Positions 1-5,526 of a stretch of DNA of 8,514 nucleotides are shown here, piece after piece. The position numbers and the translations under genes were made by a program. This DNA comes from Spirochaetia bacterium (GTDB lineage: Bacteria > Spirochaetota > Spirochaetia > Sphaerochaetales > Sphaerochaetaceae): assembly GCA_009929055.1 (NCBI GenBank), contig SABI01000105.1, positions 1 through 8,514 of the forward strand, written 5' to 3'. The notes beneath the pieces are model-generated. The model had not been told where the DNA came from and made no database searches. It was given only the letters and a program-made list of their open reading frames with translations. Each line of letters opens with the position of its first letter. Within the stretch, counting starts at the first letter, position 1.

Positions 1-842
1 ATATAAGTTAGTGGATCTGAATACCGTTGTGCTATTTTTGAGTTAATTCCTCTAAATCCTTGATCATCACAGTGGGTAATTATTGGTACTCTGTTATCTT
101 CACAGAATTTATAGATATAAGATATTTTATCTCTCTCTATCCCTTTTTCGGGCCACGGATTGGTTCCCAGTGGTGGGTAGAATTTGATTCCTCTAAAGAG
201 TTTCTCTGATTTAGCTTTCTTTTCTTTTGGGAGGCGTACATGCTCATTTATGAGGTTTTCGATGAAAGAATGAGTATGCATAGAGGGGTTTATTCCAAGA
301 AAAGGGTAGAATTCTAATAATCCATTTTTCTTGATTTCTTTATACCATTTTATCCCTTCAATGGTATCTTGAATATAAGTTAATATCTTTTCTTGTTCTT
401 CAGGGGTGTAATAGGACTTCGAATTGGTATCATCTCCTTTAGATGAAAAGTCCATCACTAAGGGGATGAGGGCGTAATTATCATACACTTTGTTTCTAAA
501 ATGGAATTTACTATCTCTTATGTAAGGCTCTTTTGGGTAGATGATATGGGGGGACTCTTTTTTTGTTGTAATGCGCTGATGAGATATAAAAGAGCCAAGA
601 AGATCTTCTTCAATGGTTGCAAATATTTCTCCAATAGGACGTTCAAAGATACTAAACATATTCAATAAGGTTGTCATTCCTTGTTGCCCTCTCATTGCGG
701 GAGTAAGGAGGTAGCCGGGACTTAATGCACCTGAGGCGACAAAGTCGGTAAACCCTTCACTTACTGAGTCGACAAAGGAACTAAAAGAGGGGTGCATCAT
801 GTTCATTGCATGCATATGAGAATCAAAAAATGTATGTTTCAT
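1..842 (-). CDS. Metal-dependent hydrolase, amidohydrolase-like TIM barrel (partial, C-terminus beyond left edge)
   Basis: The frame is open from ATG at 842 through position 1, giving 280 residues with no stop, so the gene is cut by the window edge. The N-terminus reads FDSHMH (residues 6-11), the HxH metal-binding motif at the end of the first barrel strand in the amidohydrolase superfamily. Further on are a GIKFYPPLGTNPW segment (218-230), whose Lys220 could be the barrel lysine, and a PIITHCDD segment (253-260) whose His257 fits a later metal ligand. Residues from about 20 to 215 contain long stretches between recognisable strands, so the protein is larger than a minimal amidohydrolase. 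Substrate and reaction cannot be inferred. ATG 842 is the only usable start: reading back in frame there is no other ATG, GTG or TTG before a stop at 875-873. It has no Shine-Dalgarno and seems to be translated from a leaderless mRNA. The gene follows glnS on the same strand but is separated from it by a terminator. Confidence 0.82.
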   Translation of the reverse strand, partial: MKHTFFDSHMHAMNMMHPSFSSFVDSVSEGFTDFVASGALSPGYLLTPAMRGQQGMTTLLNMFSIFERPIGEIFATIEEDLLGSFISHQRITTKKESPHIIYPKEPYIRDSKFHFRNKVYDNYALIPLVMDFSSKGDDTNSKSYYTPEEQEKILTYIQDTIEGIKWYKEIKKNGLLEFYPFLGINPSMHTHSFIENLINEHVRLPKEKKAKSEKLFRGIKFYPPLGTNPWPEKGIERDKISYIYKFCEDNRVPIITHCDDQGFRGINSKIAQRYSDPLTY

Positions 843-876
843 ATCTGAATTATACTTAAAAAAATAAGGCCGTCAA
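842..876 (-). promoter_or_regulatory. Sigma70-type promoter of the hydrolase, leaderless
   Basis: On the minus strand TTGACG (876 to 871) is followed by a 16-bp spacer and a perfect TATAAT (854 to 849). Six bases, TCAGAT, separate the -10 box from the ATG at 842, so the expected transcription start falls on or next to the A of the start codon. No purine-rich ribosome-binding sequence precedes the ATG. The -35 box lies inside the 3' arm of the glnS terminator hairpin and the terminator T-run forms part of the spacer. Box matches are seen directly; promoter activity is inferred. Confidence 0.68.
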
Positions 877-892
877 TCTTAACTGACGGCCT
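856..892 (-). terminator. Intrinsic terminator of glnS
   Basis: On the minus strand, 17 bases after the glnS stop, AGGCCGTCA and TGACGGCCT form a perfect 9-bp stem (892-884 with 875-867) around an 8-base loop. It is followed by TTATTTTTTT, giving a seven-U run in the transcript. This is a textbook Rho-independent terminator. Read on the plus strand the hairpin has no T-run after it, so it is one-directional. Confidence 0.9.
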
Positions 893-909
893 AGACCATA
901 TATACTCTC

Positions 910-2607
910 TTATTTATTTTTTTGCTTAGACCAAGAATCTTTAAGGGTCACAGTTCTGTTAAAGATAAGTGATTCACTTGAGAATTCAATACTATCGGGA
1001 ACAAAATACCCATTACGAATAAATTGTAGGTATTCTCCTCCTTGAGCCTCTTTTAAGGAGGGTTCAACGATACAATTATCTACACTTATAAGAGAATCTG
1101 GGTTTATATCATCAAGGTAGTTGCCTGTTCTTTCTCCTGGGTTTTCGGTTATAAACAGTTTATCATACAAACGAACTGTTGCCCTTAATCCGTGAGTTGC
1201 ACTTACCCAGTGACTTGTCCCTCTCACCTTTCTTTTATCTTCTGTTGTCCCATATTTACTTTCTGGGTCATATGTGCATCTTACTTCAACCACATTCCCA
1301 TCTTCATCTTTTACAATATCTGTGCAGGTAACATAGTAGGCACTCTTTAGACGAACTTCATTTCCAATAAACAATCTATGGTATCCTTTTACTGGGTGTT
1401 CCATGAAATCTTCTCTTTCAATATAGACCTCTTTTGTAAAAGGAATCGTCCTTGAGCCCATACTGGCATCTTCTGGATTATTCTCTATTTCAAAGTATTC
1501 AGTTTTATCTTCAGGATAATTTGTGATAACAACTTTCAATGGATTAAGTACTGCCATTACCCTTTTAGCCCTTTTATTTAAGTCTTCTCTGATACAGAAC
1601 TCAAGTAGAGAAAAATCAACAACAGATTCAACTTTGGCGACTCCTATTCGAGAGACAAATTCTTTTATTGCCTCAGGGGAATATCCACGACGTTTAAGTC
1701 CGATAATAGTTGGCATTCGAGGGTCATCCCATCCATCAACTACCTTGTTTTTTACTAGGTGGAGTAATCTTCTTTTACTCATCACAGTATAATTAATATT
1801 AAGGCGGGCAAACTCATATTGGTGAGGGGCATGCTCTATATGATCAATTGATGTAGCCCAGTCATATACAGGGCGATGGTCTTCAAATTCAAGGGTACAA
1901 ATTGAGTGGGTAATTCCTTCAATTGCATCACTTATAGGGTGGGTGTAATCATACATAGGGTAGATACACCATTTATCTCCAGTACGAGGATGATGGGCAA
2001 ATTTAATTCTATACAAGGCTGGGTCTCTCATGTTTACATTAGGAGAAGCCATATCAAGTTTTGCCCTTAATACATAAGACCCTTCAGGGTGTTTTCCTTC
2101 TCTCATCTCTTTAAAGAGTTTTAAGTTTTCCTCAATTGGGCGAGACCTGTCTGGGCTATCCTTGCCAGCAGTAGTGAGTGTCCCTCTAAATTCCCTCACC
2201 TCCTCAGCACTAAGGGAATCGACATAGGCTTTTCCATCTTCTATGAGAGAGATGGCTATTTCATAGAGTTGTTCATAATAATCACTCGCATGATAAAGAT
2301 GGTCGCCCCAATCAAATCCGAGCCATTTGATATCATTTTGAATGGCATGAATATATTCAATATCTTCTTTTTCTGGGTTAGTATCATCAAGTCTAAGGTG
2401 GCACCTTCCATTATATTTAAGGGCTAAAGAAAAGTTTAATATAATTGATTTAGCATGTCCTATGTGGAGATACCCGTTTGGTTCAGGGGGAAACCTAGTA
2501 ATGATGGTGTTCTGAGGAACACGATTATTAGCTAAATCATCTTCAATTATTCGCTCTAAAAAATTAAGACTTTTTGTCTCTTTTTTCTCTACTTCATCTA
2601 AGTTCAT
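910..2607 (-). CDS. glnS: Glutaminyl-tRNA synthetase (GlnRS)
   Basis: Ligates glutamine to tRNA-Gln using ATP (EC 6.1.1.18) in the cytoplasm. The 565 residues compare with about 554 in E. coli, and the protein is colinear with the E. coli enzyme along its length. The class I signatures are present: PPEPNGYLHIGH (40-51, HIGH at 48-51) and VMSKR (275-279, the KMSKS equivalent). LRLDDTNP (71-78) and CIYPMYD (214-220) are typical of GlnRS rather than bacterial GluRS. Arg38 and Tyr219 align with E. coli Arg30 and Tyr211, which contact the glutamine side chain. The C-terminal half is the two-barrel anticodon-binding region, with MGSR at 383-386 and THGLRA at 471-476. The start is ATG 2607, preceded by AAAAGGGG (2625-2618) at a 10-base spacing. 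The gene is divergent from the MATE transporter and ends at a strong terminator. Its presence implies direct charging of tRNA-Gln rather than sole reliance on GatCAB transamidation. Confidence 0.97.
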   Translation of the reverse strand: MNLDEVEKKETKSLNFLERIIEDDLANNRVPQNTIITRFPPEPNGYLHIGHAKSIILNFSLALKYNGRCHLRLDDTNPEKEDIEYIHAIQNDIKWLGFDWGDHLYHASDYYEQLYEIAISLIEDGKAYVDSLSAEEVREFRGTLTTAGKDSPDRSRPIEENLKLFKEMREGKHPEGSYVLRAKLDMASPNVNMRDPALYRIKFAHHPRTGDKWCIYPMYDYTHPISDAIEGITHSICTLEFEDHRPVYDWATSIDHIEHAPHQYEFARLNINYTVMSKRRLLHLVKNKVVDGWDDPRMPTIIGLKRRGYSPEAIKEFVSRIGVAKVESVVDFSLLEFCIREDLNKRAKRVMAVLNPLKVVITNYPEDKTEYFEIENNPEDASMGSRTIPFTKEVYIEREDFMEHPVKGYHRLFIGNEVRLKSAYYVTCTDIVKDEDGNVVEVRCTYDPESKYGTTEDKRKVRGTSHWVSATHGLRATVRLYDKLFITENPGERTGNYLDDINPDSLISVDNCIVEPSLKEAQGGEYLQFIRNGYFVPDSIEFSSESLIFNRTVTLKDSWSKQKNK

Positions 2608-2617
2608 ATTTTACTCG

Positions 2618-2625
2618 CCCCTTTT
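2618..2625 (-). promoter_or_regulatory. Ribosome binding site of glnS
   Basis: AAAAGGGG on the minus strand lies 10 bases before the ATG at 2607. It is a moderate Shine-Dalgarno match at slightly long spacing and supports the assigned start. It contrasts with the neighbouring hydrolase and MATE genes, whose starts have none. Confidence 0.6.
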
Positions 2626-2643
2626 GATTGAGAACATATGTAG

Positions 2644-2656
2644 ATGATACTATCAT
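2644..2656. repeat. 13-bp perfect palindrome upstream of glnS
   Basis: ATGATA-C-TATCAT is a perfect inverted repeat around a single central base, 37 to 49 bp upstream of the glnS ATG. On the minus strand it contains the best -10-like strings here (TATGAT, TAGTAT), although I could not pair either with a convincing -35. It could be an operator or simply part of an AT-rich promoter. There is no direct evidence for a bound regulator. Confidence 0.35.
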
Positions 2657-2743
2657 AGAGTGCCCTTTTAAGAAAAGAGATAGGGGGTGTTTTGTTGTAG
2701 CCTTCATGAGAGCTCCTCTTTTTGATAAAAGTTTCTCACTAAT

Positions 2744-2760
2744 CTTTATATAAGATAAAG
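2744..2760. repeat. Inverted repeat upstream of the MATE gene, possible operator
   Basis: CTTTAT (2744-2749) and ATAAAG (2755-2760) are exact inverted copies separated by five bases. They are nested with a second repeat, ATCTT (2742-2746) and AAGAT (2752-2756). The element abuts the putative -35 of the MATE gene, a plausible place for a repressor of the kind that often controls efflux pumps. AT-rich composition makes chance occurrence quite possible. Confidence 0.3.
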
Positions 2761-2786
2761 ACAACTTTTTCTTTTTCTCCTACAAT
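2759..2786 (+). promoter_or_regulatory. Putative promoter of the MATE gene, nearly leaderless
   Basis: AAGACA (2759-2764, four of six -35 bases) is followed by a 16-bp pyrimidine-rich spacer and TACAAT (2781-2786, five of six -10 bases). The predicted start near 2793 leaves only about three bases before the ATG at 2796. No Shine-Dalgarno is present, which fits a leaderless or near-leaderless mRNA. The weak -35 keeps confidence moderate. A TTGATA at 2722-2727 with AT-rich -10 candidates near 2745-2752 is an alternative upstream promoter. Confidence 0.42.
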
Positions 2787-2795
2787 AGATTCATT

Positions 2796-4157
2796 ATGAA
2801 ATCTCTTCATCCACGATTTGTCACCAAAGAGCTCTTAATTCTTTCTATGCCTATTATGGTCAGCAATTTTTTACAAGTTCTCTATAATACTGCAGATGCT
2901 TTCTTTTTAGGAAAACTAGGGAAAGAAGCGATCAGTGCTCCTTCAATTACGATGAACATTTCTAACTTTATTATTGTCTTTGGGGCTGCTTTTTCTGTCG
3001 CTGGTACTACCATGATAGCTCAAGCATATGGAAATAATAGAGAAAATAAAGAACGCCTTACCTTGTTAACATCACAGGTGTTTTTAGTAAATATTTTTAT
3101 GTCAATTATTGTTACTATTGTGGGGTATTCTCTTTCTCATCCTCTTCTCAATCTTATGAAAGTACCTGAGGGTTTAACGTATGCGTATACCTATTCCTAC
3201 ATGTCGATAACTTTTCTAACAATGCCCTTTTTCTTTCTTGACTTGTCATTAAGGAGTGTCTTTCAGGGGTTTGGGGACTCTGTAACCCCATTATATGTTC
3301 AACTGGTAGCTGTTATTATAAATATCATATTAGACCCAATTCTTATCTTTGGCTTAGGTCCTATTCCTCCACTTCAAGTGTTTGGAGCTGCGATAGCTAC
3401 ATTCATTGCACGCCTTATTAGTGGTCTTATTTCCCTCTTGTTATTAATAAAAGGGAAGGATGGGGTGAGAATCTCGTTTGCATCCTGTAAGCCCCATTTT
3501 CCTACCCTCAAGACTATCTCAAGAATTGGATTTCCCTCTTCAATAGGGCAATCTATTTCATCCCTTGGATTTGCAGTAATACAGGGCTCTATTAATTCTT
3601 TTGGTCCTGTTGTTATTGCTGCTATGGGTGTTGGTAACAGAATTCAATCTTTTTTCCAAATGCCAGCTCAGGGTGTTAGCCAAGGTGTGAGTATCCTCGC
3701 TGGAAATAAGTTAGGAAAAAACGAACCCAAAGAGGCTCAAAAAGTTGTTACCACAGGATTACTTCTTATTGGCGTTCTTATCACAATAGGGATGAGCTTT
3801 GTGGTAATCTTTGGGAAATGGATAATAATCTTCTTTGTTAACGATCCTCTTGTTATCAAGGAAGGGACTATTATGTTCTATATCACCGCCCCCTCTGTAG
3901 TTGTTTTCTCAATTTTTACCGTGTTATTAGGAGCCTTCCAAGCAGGTGGGAAAACAAAAGATATGATGGCTATGAATGTTGCTCGACTATGGGGATTACG
4001 AGTTCCTCTTGTATTTCTTATCCCAACAATCTTTGCAGTAGGCTCTCATGGAATTTATATCGCAATGCTTATTAGCAATATTGTTGCAACGATGTGGGCA
4101 GTTTTTACCTATAGAACAGGGAAGTGGAAAGTAAACCTCATAGAAAGTGATTCTTAA
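2796..4157 (+). CDS. MATE-family multidrug/toxin efflux transporter
   Basis: An integral inner-membrane protein of 453 residues, the usual MATE length. These carriers export cationic drugs, dyes or metabolites in exchange for Na+ or H+. Two homologous halves of about six membrane helices each are visible as hydrophobic blocks, divided by a polar loop near residues 219-240. Family hallmarks are VLYNTADAFFLGKLG (28-42) with the helix-1 Asp34, the TTMIAQAYG segment (71-79), RSVFQGFGDSVTP (153-165), and the second-half counterparts GVGNRIQSFFQMP (278-290) with GNKLGKNEPKEA (303-314). The overall look is closer to the bacterial NorM/DinF/MepA-like carriers than to polysaccharide flippases, but the substrate cannot be predicted. 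The start is ATG 2796: no other ATG, GTG or TTG lies between it and the in-frame stop at 2751. The start lacks a Shine-Dalgarno. It is divergent from glnS, and htrA follows after 73 bp in the same direction. Confidence 0.93.
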   Translation: MKSLHPRFVTKELLILSMPIMVSNFLQVLYNTADAFFLGKLGKEAISAPSITMNISNFIIVFGAAFSVAGTTMIAQAYGNNRENKERLTLLTSQVFLVNIFMSIIVTIVGYSLSHPLLNLMKVPEGLTYAYTYSYMSITFLTMPFFFLDLSLRSVFQGFGDSVTPLYVQLVAVIINIILDPILIFGLGPIPPLQVFGAAIATFIARLISGLISLLLLIKGKDGVRISFASCKPHFPTLKTISRIGFPSSIGQSISSLGFAVIQGSINSFGPVVIAAMGVGNRIQSFFQMPAQGVSQGVSILAGNKLGKNEPKEAQKVVTTGLLLIGVLITIGMSFVVIFGKWIIIFFVNDPLVIKEGTIMFYITAPSVVVFSIFTVLLGAFQAGGKTKDMMAMNVARLWGLRVPLVFLIPTIFAVGSHGIYIAMLISNIVATMWAVFTYRTGKWKVNLIESDS

Positions 4158-4177
4158 ATTGCTCTCTGTGTACATAA

Positions 4178-4205
4178 TAGAAAAAAGAGGGTAAAATTCT
4201 ATACT
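4178..4205 (+). promoter_or_regulatory. Possible promoter of the htrA-uvrB pair
   Basis: In the 73-bp gap after the MATE gene, TAGAAA (4178-4183, four of six) and TATACT (4200-4205, five of six) are separated by 16 bp. Transcription would begin near 4212 and leave a leader of about 19 bases containing the htrA Shine-Dalgarno. No terminator hairpin is visible after the MATE gene, so read-through from it is also possible and this promoter would add to it. Confidence 0.38.
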
Positions 4206-4218
4206 ACTCAGATTGGAA

Positions 4219-4223
4219 AAAGG
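4219..4223 (+). promoter_or_regulatory. Ribosome binding site deciding the htrA start
   Basis: AAAGG lies seven bases before ATG 4231. It supports that ATG over the in-frame TTG at 4213, which has no purine-rich sequence ahead of it and would add only six residues. Confidence 0.6.
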
Positions 4224-4230
4224 TATAAAG

Positions 4231-5526
4231 ATGAAAGATACTACGCAATTCAAAAAATACTCCCTCTTTACCATATTAAAGATTATTCTTGTCTCTTTGA
4301 TTATTATCCTCTTAGCAACAGCTATTATAGTGTGGACCTCTTCTCTTAATAAAAAACAAGAGACACAAAATGAACGTATTGTCCTGCAAAAAGTATTAGA
4401 AAGAGATGGCCATCAAGGACTTCTTGAGCTTGCAGGAGCTCAAGTTCACGATATCTTCTATGGAGAGCAGGGAATTAGTGTTTTCTTAGGTGATTTAGAT
4501 GCCTACACATATAGTGCTGATGAGATGCGTAATATTGCAATCTATGAGAGGGCGAACCAATCAGTTGTTCATATTACAACAGTCACCCTTAACCTCAACT
4601 CATTCCTTGAAGTTTTTCCCGTTCAAGGAACTGGTTCTGGTATTATTATTAGTGAACATGGATATATCCTCACAAATGCTCACGTTGTTCAAGGTGCATC
4701 AAAAATTTCAATAAGGTTGTATGACGGAAGTACCAAAGAGGCTACTCTTATAGGGCTCGATAGAGAAAATGATTTGGCTGTTGTAAAAATAGATCCTTCT
4801 AGTGAGACACCTCTTAGTGCTATTGAATTTGGGGAGGCTACCAATCTAAAGGTGGGACAAAAAGTTGTTGCTATAGGAAATCCTTTTGGATACGACAGGA
4901 CAATGACTATAGGGACGGTCTCTGGTGTTGGGCGTCCAGTAAAGATAGATGCCAATACGGTAATTAATGGGATGATTCAAACAGATGCTGCCATTAACCC
5001 AGGAAACTCAGGTGGCCCCCTCCTTGATAGTAGTGGTAAGATGATAGGAATTGCCACATCAATTTACTCAACAACAGGGGGGTCTCAAGGGATAGGATTT
5101 GCTGTCCCTGTAAATACTGCAATTTCTGTTATTCCTGATTTAATAGAGCATGGGAAAGTAAATAGAGGGTGGCTCGATATTACAATGGTTCAACTTGATG
5201 ACTCAATTGTCTCATATGCAAAACTTCCAGTTGAAAGGGGACTTCTTATCTCTCAAGTCAAAACTGGTGGGAAGGCAGAAAAGAGTGGCCTTAAGGGGGG
5301 AGATAAAAGGGTTCAATACGGCTCTTCAATTATCTACCTAGGGGGAGACATTATCGTGAGTATTAAGGATGAAAAGGTTTCTGAATATTCAGATCTATAT
5401 CATGCCCTTGTGAATACTGCCCCTGGAGATATTGTAGAAGTAGGGGTTGTAAGGGGTGGTGCTATTAAGATTATTAAAGTTGAACTCGTCGAGCGACCTA
5501 CTCAAATGGAATGGATGGTTCGTTAA
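4231..5526 (+). CDS. Membrane-anchored HtrA/Do-like serine protease with one PDZ domain
   Basis: A trypsin-fold (S1C) envelope quality-control protease of 431 residues. It has a basic N-terminus and one hydrophobic segment (about 17-38), best read as an uncleaved signal anchor that places the enzyme outside the cytoplasmic membrane. A polar linker of roughly 60-70 residues follows, then the protease domain (about 100-305). The catalytic triad is complete: His151 in TNAHVV, Asp181 in ENDLAVVKID, and Ser260 in GNSGGP. The QTDAAINPGNSGGPLL block (250-265) is diagnostic of the family. One PDZ domain (about 313-420) binds exposed C-termini of substrates or activators. One PDZ plus an anchor resembles DegS or Gram-positive HtrA rather than two-PDZ DegP. 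The SADEMRNIAIYERANQSVVHITT style of the pre-protease segment recalls spirochaetal and related Do proteases, from memory only. The start is ATG 4231. The stop overlaps the uvrB start. Confidence 0.93.
   Translation: MKDTTQFKKYSLFTILKIILVSLIIILLATAIIVWTSSLNKKQETQNERIVLQKVLERDGHQGLLELAGAQVHDIFYGEQGISVFLGDLDAYTYSADEMRNIAIYERANQSVVHITTVTLNLNSFLEVFPVQGTGSGIIISEHGYILTNAHVVQGASKISIRLYDGSTKEATLIGLDRENDLAVVKIDPSSETPLSAIEFGEATNLKVGQKVVAIGNPFGYDRTMTIGTVSGVGRPVKIDANTVINGMIQTDAAINPGNSGGPLLDSSGKMIGIATSIYSTTGGSQGIGFAVPVNTAISVIPDLIEHGKVNRGWLDITMVQLDDSIVSYAKLPVERGLLISQVKTGGKAEKSGLKGGDKRVQYGSSIIYLGGDIIVSIKDEKVSEYSDLYHALVNTAPGDIVEVGVVRGGAIKIIKVELVERPTQMEWMVR

Noticed and set aside
1523..1792. Open frame of 89 codons on the plus strand inside glnS
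   Set aside because: It is antisense to a clearly coding, highly conserved gene, has no recognisable protein features and is a shadow frame.
2765..2780. T-rich tract as a terminator tail
   Set aside because: The hairpin before it (CTTTAT/ATAAAG) is weak and all A-T apart from the end pairs, and there is no plus-strand gene upstream that would need terminating.
4158..4195. Possible terminator after the MATE gene (CTCTCT versus AGAGG with nearby A-run)
   Set aside because: Only four or five base pairs can form, and no T-run follows on the plus strand.
4213..4230. TTG start for the HtrA-like gene adding six residues
   Set aside because: The AAAGG Shine-Dalgarno is correctly spaced for ATG 4231, and the TTG has nothing comparable ahead of it.
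3996..4274. Minus-strand frame of 92 codons with several Cys and His residues across the MATE 3' end and htrA start
   Set aside because: The Cys/His spacing looks faintly zinc-finger-like, but most of the frame is antisense to MATE coding sequence plus the AT-rich gap, and I see no ribosome-binding site or homology.
5511..5525. Upstream in-frame ATG for uvrB adding five residues (MDGSL)
   Set aside because: It has no better ribosome-binding sequence, and the start at 5526 gives the usual MxxLF N-terminus and Walker A Lys at residue 45 as in E. coli.
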